64,000 nucleotides of DNA from Pseudomonadota bacterium (GCA_021845805.1 JAJZVD010000012.1:1-64000), one strand, 5' to 3'; shown: positions 55,026-63,323, counted from the stretch's first letter. The notes: generated by a model from the letters alone, not told the origin. Numbers and translations: made by a program.

Positions 55026-55367
55026 ATGAGCCTGATCGACTACGCCCAGAATTGCGCGCCCGAGCCTCGCGCACCCAGCGCGATCGACATGCTGGACAAT
55101 GCCGAGAAGACGACCGAGTTCCTCAAGGCCCTGTCGCATCCCGCGCGGCTGGTGATCCTGTGCCGCCTGGCCGAAGGGCCGCTGACGGTGGGGGAACTGG
55201 AAGCCTTCCTCGAGTTGCCGCAATCTGCCGTGTCGAAGCAGCTGGCCCGCCTGCGCGAGGATGAACTGGTCGATTGCCGCCGCGACGGGCGGACCATCAC
55301 CTATTCCCTGAGCGACGAGAGGACGCGGCGCATCATCCGCGCCCTCTATGACGAGTTCTGCGCCTGA
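55026..55367 (+). CDS. ArsR-family persulfide-sensing repressor (SqrR/sHdrR-like)
   Basis: A 113-residue winged-helix regulator. EFLKALSHPARLVILCRLAEGPLTVGELEAFL and QSAVSKQLARLREDELVDCRRDGRTITYSL are ArsR blocks, quoted partly. It lacks the ELCVCDL metal site of ArsR. Cys46 (VILC) and Cys112 (penultimate) are 66 residues apart, as are the two persulfide-sensing cysteines of Rhodobacter SqrR (41 and 107); Cys10 and Cys84 are extra. It converges on tusA with 3 bases between. It is the probable repressor of the sulfur-oxidation cluster, released by sulfane sulfur. Confidence 0.88.
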   Translation: MSLIDYAQNCAPEPRAPSAIDMLDNAEKTTEFLKALSHPARLVILCRLAEGPLTVGELEAFLELPQSAVSKQLARLREDELVDCRRDGRTITYSLSDERTRRIIRALYDEFCA

Positions 55368-55370
55368 CGC

Positions 55371-55598
55371 TCAGGCGACGTGGCGGATGACGAAGGAATA
55401 GACCCCGCCTGCCTGGTTCGACGAGACCAGCTCGTTGCCCGTGGTGCGGCAGAAGGCCTCGAAATCCTTCACGGCGCCGGGGTCGGTTGCCAGCACTTCC
55501 AGCGTAGCGCCCGTGGGCATGTCCTTCAGGGCCTTCTTGGTGCGCAGGATCGGCAGCGGGCAGTTCAGCCCCTTGGCGTCCAGAGTCTGATCGGCCAT
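55371..55598 (-). CDS. tusA: Sulfur carrier protein TusA
   Basis: A 75-residue TusA-family sulfur carrier. The catalytic Cys13 lies in LNCPLPILRTKKAL (CPxP motif), which carries a persulfide. In sulfur oxidisers TusA hands sulfane sulfur from rhodanese to DsrE-type proteins and the sHdr system. GAGGAGAC precedes the ATG. It ends the minus-strand cluster and is 12 bases from the DsrE-type gene. Confidence 0.95.
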   Translation of the reverse strand: MADQTLDAKGLNCPLPILRTKKALKDMPTGATLEVLATDPGAVKDFEAFCRTTGNELVSSNQAGGVYSFVIRHVA

Positions 55599-55610
55599 GT
55601 CGTCGTCTCC

Positions 55611-56102
55611 TCAGATGTACAGGTTGATGTCGCTGCGGGTCGCCACGTCGACCCACGAGGCCGCGCCGCCGAGCACCGGCCCGTCGATCATGTCCTCTTT
55701 CTTGTATTCGAAGAGATCCATGGTCATCTGGCAGGCGATCATCTTCACGTCCGCCTCCAGCGCCAGGTCGCGCAACTCCTCGATCGAGGCCACGCCCTTC
55801 TTCTTGATCATGTTCTTCATCATGTTCGTGGTCAGCGCGGTGGCGCCGGGCATGGCGGCAAGGATGTTCGGCATCCCCATGTGCATGCCCATCATCGGCA
55901 TTTCCATCGCCGCGTTGCCCAGGGGGTTGATCTTGAGGTTCAGGTCCTTCTTCAGCAGGGCGAGCCCGTAGAAGGTGAAGAACATGGTGGTGTCGATGCC
56001 CATCGCGGCCGCCGTGGTGGCCAGGATGAAGGGCGGGTAGGCCCAGTCGAGCGTCCCCTTGGTGACGATGATCGTCATCGACTTGGCGTTGTCTTCGCTC
56101 AT
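55611..56102 (-). CDS. DsrE/DsrF-like sulfurtransferase (DsrE3-type)
   Basis: A 163-residue protein of the DsrE/DrsE superfamily. It opens KSMTIIVTKGTLDWAYPPFILATTAAAMG, holds a methionine-rich loop (MEMPMMGMHMGMPN), and has a single conserved Cys in VKMIACQMTMDLF, the expected persulfide carrier. The C-terminal DGPVLGGAASWVDVATRSDINLYI is characteristic. Proteins of this type in sHdr clusters exchange sulfur with TusA. It lies between lbpA and tusA. Confidence 0.9.
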   Translation of the reverse strand: MSEDNAKSMTIIVTKGTLDWAYPPFILATTAAAMGIDTTMFFTFYGLALLKKDLNLKINPLGNAAMEMPMMGMHMGMPNILAAMPGATALTTNMMKNMIKKKGVASIEELRDLALEADVKMIACQMTMDLFEYKKEDMIDGPVLGGAASWVDVATRSDINLYI

Positions 56103-56207
56103 GGCGGTCTCCCTGCCGGTCGTGCCGGCGCTCGTCGTTTCCGTGCTGCAACCGTCCGCACTCGGGGCGCCCGGCTGCGAATGAGGCCCCCCGGACCGGC
56201 GCCGGTG

Positions 56208-56648
56208 TCAGGCGGCGCAGCCCGCGAAATTGTCGGCCGCCATCTTCGCTTCGTAGGGGCCCGCCACCTCGGCGCCGCTGGTCAGTGCGGCGGCGGCGGC
56301 GGCATCGGCGGGCTTCACCTTCACCATCCAGCCCGCGCCATAGGGTTCCGAGTTCGCGAGCTTGGGGTTCGAGGTCAGGTCGTCGTTCACCGCCACGATC
56401 TCGGCGTCGAACAGGATCTTGGCGGGGCCGACCCATTTGCCGCTTTCGACCGTGGCCACCGACTTGCCCGCGCCGATCGTCTTGCCCGCCTTCTTGGCCG
56501 TGAAGGCGACCAGTTGGCCGGCCATGCCGGTCGCGATCATCGTCATGCCGACGGTGTAGGTGCCATCGCCCTCGGGGCGGTACCACAGGTTGTTGTCGAC
56601 ATCGTAAAGCAGGTCGTCGGGAAGGTTGCAGCCACGGACCACGGGCAT
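56208..56648 (-). CDS. lbpA: Lipoate-binding protein LbpA (GcvH-like)
   Basis: A 146-residue protein of the GcvH fold. It begins VRGCNLPDDLLYDVDNNLWYRPEGDGTYTVGMT and carries the lipoyl-lysine in VATVESGKWVGPAKI. ESGKWVGP in place of the ESVKA of glycine-cleavage H protein is a mark of the sulfur-oxidation LbpA group. LbpA is an essential partner of the sHdr complex, offering a swinging lipoamide arm. No glycine cleavage genes are present, which supports LbpA over GcvH. Confidence 0.93.
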   Translation of the reverse strand: MPVVRGCNLPDDLLYDVDNNLWYRPEGDGTYTVGMTMIATGMAGQLVAFTAKKAGKTIGAGKSVATVESGKWVGPAKILFDAEIVAVNDDLTSNPKLANSEPYGAGWMVKVKPADAAAAAALTSGAEVAGPYEAKMAADNFAGCAA

Positions 56649-56663
56649 TTGATGGCTTCCTCT

Positions 56664-57134
56664 TCAGGCTTGGGGGGTGGAAGGGGTCGGTTCGGCGGTA
56701 CGGATGGGGCGGGAGGAACAGCAGAACTCTCCCAGCCCGTCGGATTCGAGCTTGCCGCCGACAAACAGCGCCAGATGCCGCACGACCATCGCGCCCAGGC
56801 GGATGTTGCGTGCGGTGTCCGGCCCTGCCGGGTCAAGGCGGATCAGATTGTGGTGCCACACCGCCTCGCGGCAGGTCTCGCGGCAGGCGTTGAAGCTGGG
56901 GTTGCCGCGCGCGGCCTGCCGGTGCAGGGCCAGCAGGCGGAAGCCTTCCGCGGTGGCGGTGGTCGGGGTCTGCCCCTTGGCGGCAAGCCAGGCCAGAAGC
57001 ACATCCTCGCCCATCGCCAGCAACTCGTCGGCCAGCGCGGGGGCGCGGGCGGCAAGGTCGGCGTCCGCGGCGGCGGCGATCTGGTCGGTCCGGTCCTCGA
57101 TGTCCTCGATCGACCGGCGGTATCCTTCGGTCAT
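56664..57134 (-). CDS. Unrecognised protein within the sHdr cluster
   Basis: A 156-residue, mostly helical, acidic protein. It starts MTEGYRRSIEDIEDRTDQIAAAAD and has two cysteine groups, ACRETCRE in the middle and EFCCSS near the C terminus, that might bind metal, iron-sulfur or sulfane sulfur. I recognise no domain. It overlaps shdrB2 as ATGA and lies 15 bases upstream of lbpA, so it is surely expressed with them. It is distinct from the hyp protein between shdrA and shdrC2. Confidence 0.75.
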   Translation of the reverse strand: MTEGYRRSIEDIEDRTDQIAAAADADLAARAPALADELLAMGEDVLLAWLAAKGQTPTTATAEGFRLLALHRQAARGNPSFNACRETCREAVWHHNLIRLDPAGPDTARNIRLGAMVVRHLALFVGGKLESDGLGEFCCSSRPIRTAEPTPSTPQA

Positions 57135-58057
57135 GCCAGGCCCTTCTCTTTCAACAGCGGGCGGGCGTCCGAAAAGTTTTCCTGAACGGCCACCCGGTTC
57201 GGCGACAGGCCAAGCGCCATGCCCAGAAGCTGCGTGAAGTAGAGAATCTTCACGTTCGTCTTTCTACCAAGAACCTTCTCGGCACGGATTTGATGCATCT
57301 CAAGTCCGGTGTGGCAAGTCGGGCATTCCGTCGCGATCACGTCGGCGCCGCAGGCCTCGGCCGTGGTCAGGATGTTCAGCACAAGCTTGGTGGACGTGTC
57401 GCTGTCCGACAGCGAATGCGCCCCGCCGCAGCAGGCGGTCTTCAGCGGAAAGTCCACGTTCTGCGCCCCCGCCGCCGCCAGGATGTCATCCATGAAATGC
57501 GGCTTGGCGGTCGACTCGCTGCCCGGCCCCTTGTCCTTCTCGGGGAAGATGTGGCGCGGGCGGGTGTACATGCAGCCGTAGTAGTTGGCGACCCTGATCC
57601 CGTTCAGCGAGTTCTTCACCCGGCGGCGGATTTCATCTTCGCCCACCGCCTTCTTGATCCAGTCGAGCGCGTGGATGGTTTCCACCTTGCCCGGCTCATA
57701 GGTCTTGTGGCCCGCCTTCTTCGACAGCCGGTCGTTCACCTCGACCGACGCATCGTCGTGGCTCAGGTCGTATTCGGCCTTCTTGAGGTTGTGATAGCAG
57801 CCGTTGCAGGGCGCCATCACGGTGTCGAAGCCCATCTCCTCGGTGATCGAGAGGTTGCGGGCCGACAGATAGGTCTGGATCTTCGGATCGATGTTCTTCA
57901 CCTCCATCGCGCCGCAGCAGTTCCAGTTCTCGATCTCGACCAGGTCCAGCCCCAGTTCCTTGCCGACCGCCTTGGTCGAGGCGTTGTAGGCGTGGCCCGA
58001 CCCTTCCAGGGCGCAGCCCGGATAGTAGGCGACCTTCTTGTAATCCCCGTCAGCCAT
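57131..58057 (-). CDS. shdrB2: sHdrB2, CCG-domain iron-sulfur subunit
   Basis: A 308-residue HdrB-like protein with two full cysteine-rich CCG domains: YPGCALEG / NWNCCGAMEV / APCNGCYHN, then YGCMYTRP / KTACCGGAHSL / ECPTCHTG. In methanogen HdrB these hold noncubane [4Fe-4S] clusters that handle disulfides. In the sHdr complex it is part of the second catalytic site. A GTG at 58060 precedes the ATG used here. It overlaps shdrC2 by 1 base. Confidence 0.92.
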   Translation of the reverse strand: MADGDYKKVAYYPGCALEGSGHAYNASTKAVGKELGLDLVEIENWNCCGAMEVKNIDPKIQTYLSARNLSITEEMGFDTVMAPCNGCYHNLKKAEYDLSHDDASVEVNDRLSKKAGHKTYEPGKVETIHALDWIKKAVGEDEIRRRVKNSLNGIRVANYYGCMYTRPRHIFPEKDKGPGSESTAKPHFMDDILAAAGAQNVDFPLKTACCGGAHSLSDSDTSTKLVLNILTTAEACGADVIATECPTCHTGLEMHQIRAEKVLGRKTNVKILYFTQLLGMALGLSPNRVAVQENFSDARPLLKEKGLA

Positions 58058-58803
58058 CACTCTGCCCCCTTCGCGTCGAGCCCCAGCGCCTTGCGGTTGG
58101 TGGCTTCCACCTCGTGCACGTATTCGTTGATCGCGGCGCGGGCGCGGCCCCAGCCCCGCGTCTTCGGGCGGAACACCGTGCTCAGCCCCAACCGGATCAG
58201 GTAGAAGACCGGGAAGCGCCGGATCAGCCCCAGGATCATGGTTTCAAGCCAGGGCTGGCGCAGCGGCTGGCCGGTGTCCTGCAGGAAGTTGCGCAGCACC
58301 AGCCCGTCTTCGATCTTGCCGCGCTGGAACACCTGCGCCGAGAACCCTTCGTCGAAGATCGTCGAAGGCGACTTCGGCGTATGGCCCTTCAGCTCCAGCC
58401 AGTGCGCGGTCGCCTTCATCACGCCTTCGGGCGCCACGTCGCGCGGGCAGGCGTAGGTGCATTTGTTGCACGACACGCATTGCCAGATGATGTCCTTGTC
58501 GCGCAGCAGCTCGTCCTCCATCCCCAGCCGGATCAGGTAGATCCAGTAGCGGGGATTGAATTCGGGATTGATCGCGTTGACCGTGCAGGCGTTCGTGCAA
58601 CTGCCGCATTGCCAGCAGCGGTGGATGTTCTCGCCCCCCGGTAGGGCCGCGATCTCTTCCTGAAGGTTCTCGTTGTAATCGGTGATCGACCGGCCCTCGA
58701 TGAAGGTGGACCAGTGGCCCGACACATCCATCCCGTCGATCACAAGGTGATCGTGCGTCACCAGATTTTCCGGACGGATCAGGGATTTTTCGTGGATGGG
58801 CAT
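58057..58803 (-). CDS. shdrC2: sHdrC2, ferredoxin-like iron-sulfur subunit
   Basis: A 248-residue HdrC-like protein with two [4Fe-4S] motifs, HRCWQCGSCTNACTVNAINP and WQCVSCNKCTYACPRDV. A helical C-terminal part follows (SAQVFQRGKIEDGLVLRNFL, LIRRFPVFYLIRLGLS). It relays electrons between the flavin of sHdrA and the HdrB clusters. Its ATG overlaps the stop of the upstream hyp gene (TAATG). Confidence 0.92.
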   Translation of the reverse strand: MPIHEKSLIRPENLVTHDHLVIDGMDVSGHWSTFIEGRSITDYNENLQEEIAALPGGENIHRCWQCGSCTNACTVNAINPEFNPRYWIYLIRLGMEDELLRDKDIIWQCVSCNKCTYACPRDVAPEGVMKATAHWLELKGHTPKSPSTIFDEGFSAQVFQRGKIEDGLVLRNFLQDTGQPLRQPWLETMILGLIRRFPVFYLIRLGLSTVFRPKTRGWGRARAAINEYVHEVEATNRKALGLDAKGAE

Positions 58804-59687
58804 TACGATGCCTCCTGCTGCGTGATCGCCGGGAGCGTTCCCAGCACATGCGCCGATCCGTCGATCAGCTTCAGCCGCGTGCGGCCGGTTTCGGTATCCA
58901 CCGCATCCAGCCCCAGCATCCGCCGGGTATGGGCCATCGGGTCGCCCGCGCTGGAGAATTCCGAGCGCAGGTATTGCCCGCCCCGGTCGTTGATGTAGCC
59001 CGCGTAGATGTGCGCCAGCAGCAGGTCGGCGTAGAACGGCAGGTCGCGGAACACGCCTTCGCCCTTCAGGAACCCTTCCAGTTCGTCGCGCAGCGTCGTG
59101 AAGGCGGTGAAATCATCGGCCACGGTGATCTTCACCGCGTCCACGTCATCGGCGAACCAGATCTCGCGCAGCACGCCGGTTCCGACGCGGGCATCCCAGA
59201 TCCAGCGGGTCATCAGCGGGTAGCGGGCGGGGGCGGTGAAATGCAGCGCCTCGGCGGCAAGGTCGCGGACCCAGCGATGCGCCTTGTCGCGCGGGAAGGA
59301 CGCGCAGAAGGCGGCCATCCGGGCATCGGCCGTGGCCGCATCGTCGGCCCCGTCCAGCAGACCGGCCAGCCGCCCCTGCATTTCCCAAAACGCGTTATCG
59401 GCCAGCCAGCCCCCGATGCGGCGGCGCACCGGCGTGATGAAGGCGGCCAGGTCAAGAAACTCGGGCTCGGTCAACTGTTCCAGCCTGCCCTTGCCCAGCA
59501 ATTCCTCGAACAGCGAGGCCTTCAGCGCCAGCGCGGTGACATAGCGTTCCACCCCGCCGGTGGGTTCGGCCGCTTCGACCAGATGCGCGAAGGCGCGCCG
59601 CAGCCGCGGCCCCGACAGATCCAGCACCGGCCGTTGCGGGGCCGGGGCAGGCGCGGGGACAGGCTTTGGCGCGCGGCCGAACAGCAT
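58803..59687 (-). CDS. sHdr-associated conserved protein (hyp)
   Basis: A 294-residue protein placed between shdrA and shdrC2, where sHdr clusters carry a conserved gene called hyp. After a proline-rich start (PKPVPAPAPAPQRPVL) it is largely helical (RLRRAFAHLVEAAEP, LEQLTEPEFLDLAAFITPVRRRIGGWL, ALHFTAPARYPLMTRWIWDARVGTGVL). It has almost no cysteine, so it is not an iron-sulfur protein. A scaffold or assembly role is a guess. It overlaps shdrA (TGATG). Confidence 0.85.
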   Translation of the reverse strand: MLFGRAPKPVPAPAPAPQRPVLDLSGPRLRRAFAHLVEAAEPTGGVERYVTALALKASLFEELLGKGRLEQLTEPEFLDLAAFITPVRRRIGGWLADNAFWEMQGRLAGLLDGADDAATADARMAAFCASFPRDKAHRWVRDLAAEALHFTAPARYPLMTRWIWDARVGTGVLREIWFADDVDAVKITVADDFTAFTTLRDELEGFLKGEGVFRDLPFYADLLLAHIYAGYINDRGGQYLRSEFSSAGDPMAHTRRMLGLDAVDTETGRTRLKLIDGSAHVLGTLPAITQQEAS

Positions 59688-60739
59688 CACTCGGCCGCCG
59701 CCCGCACGGCCATGCCGGCAAAGTTCATCGCGGCCATGGCGGCGGCGTGACCCTGCGCGATGGAATCGTCGATCGTCTCGGGCCCCGAGGCGGCGCCGCA
59801 GGTGAACACGCCGGGCCGCGAGGTTTCGGCCAGATGCGCGTAGGTCGTCTGCTTGCCGATGTAGCCCCAGCGGTTCAGATCGACCCCGAAGACGGCGCTG
59901 ATCGTCATGTTGTCGACGTTCGGGTCCATGCCGACGGCGTGCACCACCATGTCGAACGGGATCGAGATCGGGCGCTTGACCAGCGTGTCTTCGCCCTTCA
60001 CCAGCAGGCGGCTGCCGTTCGAGGTGACCTCGGCGATCCGCGCCTTGACGTACTTGACCTTGAAGTTTTCCTGGCTGCCCCAGTAGTACTCGCCCTCGTA
60101 AAGGCCGAAGGTGCGGATATCCATGTAGTAGATGTAGACATTGGTCTTCGGCGACATCTCGCGGATTTCCATCGCCAGATTGGCCGACACCGTGCAGCAG
60201 ATCTTGGAACACCACTCGCGGCCGATCTGGCGGTCGCGCGAGCCGGCACAGAGCAGGATCGCCACGCGGTCGGGAACCCGGCCATCGGACGGGCAGCGCA
60301 CCCCCTTGCCCGACGAGATCATCTGTTCGACCATCGTCGTCGTCACCACGTCGGGATAGGTGCCAAAACCCCATTCCGGCTTGTTGATCGGGTCGAAGTG
60401 GGTAAAGCCCGTGGCCAGGATCGCCGTTTCCGCCTCGACCGTGCTGCCGTCCTTCAGCGTCGCCACGAAGTTGCCCGGCGTACCCGTGAAGGCTTGCACG
60501 GTACTGTTCACCTTCACGTCGACCGACGGGTTCGACACCACACGGTTGACCATGCCGCCGATGGCGTCCTTGGCCCATTCGTGGCTTGGCACCAGCTTTG
60601 CATAGCCCGACAGGATCGGCGCGCCGCCAAGGATCGCTTCCTTCTCGACCAGCACGGCCTTGCGGCCGGCCGAGGCGAGGGCGTGGGCTGCGGACAGGCC
60701 GGCCGGCCCCCCGCCGATGATGAGGACAGGCTTTGTCAC
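59687..60739 (-). CDS. shdrA: sHdrA, FAD-containing subunit
   Basis: A 350-residue flavoprotein. PVLIIGGGPAGLSAAHALASAG binds FAD at the N terminus, and LLCAGSRDRQIGREWCSKICC near residue 165-185 is the HdrA iron-sulfur cysteine cluster. GVFTCGAASGPETIDDSIAQGHAAA closes the FAD site. It is much shorter than methanogen HdrA, as expected for sulfur-oxidiser sHdrA. It starts with GTG, overlapping shdrB1 as GTGA. Confidence 0.94.
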   Translation of the reverse strand: MTKPVLIIGGGPAGLSAAHALASAGRKAVLVEKEAILGGAPILSGYAKLVPSHEWAKDAIGGMVNRVVSNPSVDVKVNSTVQAFTGTPGNFVATLKDGSTVEAETAILATGFTHFDPINKPEWGFGTYPDVVTTTMVEQMISSGKGVRCPSDGRVPDRVAILLCAGSRDRQIGREWCSKICCTVSANLAMEIREMSPKTNVYIYYMDIRTFGLYEGEYYWGSQENFKVKYVKARIAEVTSNGSRLLVKGEDTLVKRPISIPFDMVVHAVGMDPNVDNMTISAVFGVDLNRWGYIGKQTTYAHLAETSRPGVFTCGAASGPETIDDSIAQGHAAAMAAMNFAGMAVRAAAE

Positions 60740-62109
60740 TTATCCGCTCCTGCAAGGGCTTTCGGTTTCACATAGCCGGGGCCAGAGGTGATGGCGCGCT
60801 TCGGATCGTACAGGGTCTCGATCCGGCCGGCCTTCACCTCGTCGAGGTAGGTCTCGAACTCGGCCTTCTTGGCCTCCCAGTCGATCCCCATCTTCTCCAG
60901 CAGTTTTTCGAAGGGCGACGCATGCCAGTGCAGTTGCGCCAGCTTGTAGGGATGCGCGCCGCAGACCAGGGCTGCGAACTGGCAATCGGCCATCACCGGC
61001 AGCTCGTAGACCTTGTCCACCGCGCGGCCGATCCACTGGTTCTTGTCCAGCGTGGTGATGCAGCCGGTATCGTGGCCGACCATCACGTCGGATCGCGCCT
61101 CTTCCACCGCCACCTTGATCTTGCGGTCGATGGCGAAGGAGCGAGTGAATTCCCGCTCGCCGATGATGTGGCGGAAGCCGAAGCCGCAGCAGTCGTACCA
61201 GGTGGAATAGTCGATCACCTGCGTGCCCAGCGTCTGCAGAAGGCCGGTGGTGACGGCGACGCGGTTGCCGTCCATCACCGTGTCGTCATAGATCACGTCG
61301 TCCGGCACCATCTTGTAGACGTGGCAGGCCGGATGGACCGTGGTGCGGATGTGGGAGACGTCGATCTCCTGGTAGTTCCGGATCCGGTGGCGCATGACGT
61401 GCAGCCATTCCGAATAGTGCACGATCTCTTCGGGGATCAGCAGCTTGCCGTCGATCAGCCGCCCCAGCTTGCCGAGGATCTTCTTCACCTCGTCGCGCAG
61501 TTCGGCCGAATGCATCAGGAAATGCCGCATTTCCTTGTAGTTGCCGAACGACGTGCCGCAGTGGACCAGCGGATAGTAGGTGCCCTCCGGCAGGCCCTGC
61601 GCCTTGGCGCTGACATAGGCCTGATGGAAGTTGCGCAAGAACACGGCGGCAAGGCTGACCACATTGCCGATGCCCGATCCGTGGTAGTTCCAGGCGGTGC
61701 ACGAGGTCTGGTCCGTCTCGTCCAGATAGGTCAGCTCCATCTTGTTCATGAGCCAGAGGATCGAGGACGGATAGCCCGGGATGTTGCCGCACTGGCCGCA
61801 GGACTTGTGGTGCCAGAGGTTCGTGGTGGGGATCTTCTTGTCCCAGCCGTAAAGCGTCTTGGCCATGATCGGCTCGTTGTGCTCGCCGACCCGGTGGACA
61901 AGGATCTCTCCGTCCTTCTCCAGTTGCCACATGGCGTCGCGGATGTCCTCGCGCCGCTCCTTGCCCATCAGCAGCGCCCGCTTGTCGATCTTGGCTTCCA
62001 CCCAGTCGGTCGCCCGCCGGGCGTCCGCCGCGCTGAGGTTCGACGGCTGCCAGTCAGCCCCGAAGCCGGAAAAAGCCCCGGCCTTGCCTTCGTTCGTTCC
62101 GTTCGCCAT
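60736..62109 (-). CDS. shdrB1: sHdrB1, CCG-domain subunit
   Basis: A 457-residue HdrB-like protein. The C-terminal half has one recognisable CCG set: HPACHVYKM, TWYDCCGFGFRH and HDTGCITTL. The N-terminal half keeps other cysteines (KSCGQCGNIPGYPSS, QTSCTAWN, VHCGTS) in a noncanonical pattern, so the two HdrB subunits here are not equivalent. The ATG at 62109 follows GGAGGAAA; the longer frame covers the end of shdrC1. It lies 40 bases after shdrC1. Confidence 0.92.
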   Translation of the reverse strand: MANGTNEGKAGAFSGFGADWQPSNLSAADARRATDWVEAKIDKRALLMGKERREDIRDAMWQLEKDGEILVHRVGEHNEPIMAKTLYGWDKKIPTTNLWHHKSCGQCGNIPGYPSSILWLMNKMELTYLDETDQTSCTAWNYHGSGIGNVVSLAAVFLRNFHQAYVSAKAQGLPEGTYYPLVHCGTSFGNYKEMRHFLMHSAELRDEVKKILGKLGRLIDGKLLIPEEIVHYSEWLHVMRHRIRNYQEIDVSHIRTTVHPACHVYKMVPDDVIYDDTVMDGNRVAVTTGLLQTLGTQVIDYSTWYDCCGFGFRHIIGEREFTRSFAIDRKIKVAVEEARSDVMVGHDTGCITTLDKNQWIGRAVDKVYELPVMADCQFAALVCGAHPYKLAQLHWHASPFEKLLEKMGIDWEAKKAEFETYLDEVKAGRIETLYDPKRAITSGPGYVKPKALAGADK

Positions 62110-62149
62110 CGCGTTTCCTCCTGATGCGGTGCCGACGACAGGCTGTGCC

Positions 62150-62908
62150 CTATTCGTCGTCGTCCTCGTCGTCGTCCTGCTCTTCGAGGAACTCGTCCCA
62201 CTCCTCGCGCTTCTCATCCATCACGTCGGACACCACGTCGAAGAGGTTCTCATCGACCGTTTCCAGCTGGTCGAGCACGCCTGTCGCCTCCCAGATCGTG
62301 TAAAGCTCGACCGAGGTCTTCAGGTTCACGATCCAGGCCGTATCCAGCGTGTGCATGGTGGGCATGGGGATCGCCTTGCGCAGGATCATCAGCGGCGCGT
62401 CCACCTTGGCGACGTTCGGGCCCCAATCGGGGAAGGCCTCCTTGGTGATCATGTTCGGCGCAAGCTGGTTGCCGGTGGACACCAGCTTCAGCAGGACGCG
62501 GCTGAAGGGGCGCAACACGTCCTTGGCCGATTCCAGCCCGTGCTTGATCGCGACTTCGCGCATGATCATCACCAGGCCGCCGGGCGAGTTTTCGAACGGG
62601 CAGCGCGCGGCGCAGGTGTAGCACTGGGCGCAGGCCCAGATCTTTTCCTGCATCGCGTCGTAGATGCCTTCCAGATTCTCGGTCCACAGCAGCTGCACGA
62701 TCTCGCGCGGGCTGTAATCGTAGTAGTGGGCCGAGGGGCAGGTGGCGGTGCAGATCCCGCAGTTCAGGCAGCCGTGGATCTCGCTCGAGTAGACCGAGTG
62801 GCTGCGGATGTCCTCGAAGATTTCCTCGAGCTTCTCGTAGGCCACCACCGGCTTTTCCGACACCGGGTCGGAAATCGGCGGGTTCGGCATCTGGACGTGA
62901 GCGTTCAT
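62150..62908 (-). CDS. shdrC1: sHdrC1, ferredoxin-like iron-sulfur subunit with acidic tail
   Basis: A 252-residue HdrC-like protein with two [4Fe-4S] motifs, GCLNCGICTATCPSA and WACAQCYTCAARCPFENS. A helical middle part follows, and then a strongly acidic tail of about 25 residues (EFLEEQDDDEDDDE). AGGGGAGG precedes the ATG. It is the first structural sHdr gene, 34 bases after the DsrE-like gene. Confidence 0.92.
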   Translation of the reverse strand: MNAHVQMPNPPISDPVSEKPVVAYEKLEEIFEDIRSHSVYSSEIHGCLNCGICTATCPSAHYYDYSPREIVQLLWTENLEGIYDAMQEKIWACAQCYTCAARCPFENSPGGLVMIMREVAIKHGLESAKDVLRPFSRVLLKLVSTGNQLAPNMITKEAFPDWGPNVAKVDAPLMILRKAIPMPTMHTLDTAWIVNLKTSVELYTIWEATGVLDQLETVDENLFDVVSDVMDEKREEWDEFLEEQDDDEDDDE

Positions 62909-62942
62909 CTTCGCCTCCCCTGCGAAAACAACGGGCCACCGG

Positions 62943-63323
62943 TCAGTAGGTCAGCACCTTCGCGTCGTCGTTTTCCATGATGTCCTCGATGACCTTGGCG
63001 CCGCCCACGATGCCCTCGCATTCGGGGATCAGGTCGTCGGCGGTCATGTCGAAAAGATCGAGGTTGGGCGAGCAGCAGTAGAACTTGGCGCCCGCCTCAT
63101 GCGCGTCCTTGATGAAGTCGTAGACCGTCTTGGGGCTGCCCGGCTTGACCACCAGCTTTTCGGCCACGCCCTTCTTCATCAACTGGCCCGCGGTGGCGGT
63201 GCAGATCACGTCGACCTCGTAGTCCATCGCGGCCGCGACCGTGGCCTGGAAGAACGGGGCGCCCAGTTCCTCGCCGTTACGGGGGTCGGTATTGACCATC
63301 ACGATGATGAGTTTGCTCGCCAC
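62943..63323 (-). CDS. DsrE family protein at the head of the sHdr operon
   Basis: A 126-residue protein: SKLIIVMVNTDPRNGEELGAPFFQATVAAAMDYEVDVICTATAGQL then GAKFYCCSPNLDLFDM is the DsrE/YchN fold, quoted partly. Cys41, the CC pair near 83-84 and Cys102 are candidate persulfide carriers. The GTG at 63323 is chosen because AAGGAG stands 6 bases upstream and the conserved fold begins here; the longer frame crosses the promoter. It probably starts the sHdr transcript. Confidence 0.88.
   Translation of the reverse strand: MASKLIIVMVNTDPRNGEELGAPFFQATVAAAMDYEVDVICTATAGQLMKKGVAEKLVVKPGSPKTVYDFIKDAHEAGAKFYCCSPNLDLFDMTADDLIPECEGIVGGAKVIEDIMENDDAKVLTY

Noticed and set aside
55026-55367. Arsenic or metal-responsive ArsR/SmtB repressor
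   Set aside because: No CxC metal motif in the recognition helix region and no ars or metal-export genes nearby; the cysteine spacing fits persulfide sensors instead.
56208-56648. Glycine cleavage H protein
   Set aside because: The lysine motif is ESGKWVGP rather than ESVKA-type, and there are no gcvT or gcvP genes; the sulfur-cluster context fits LbpA.
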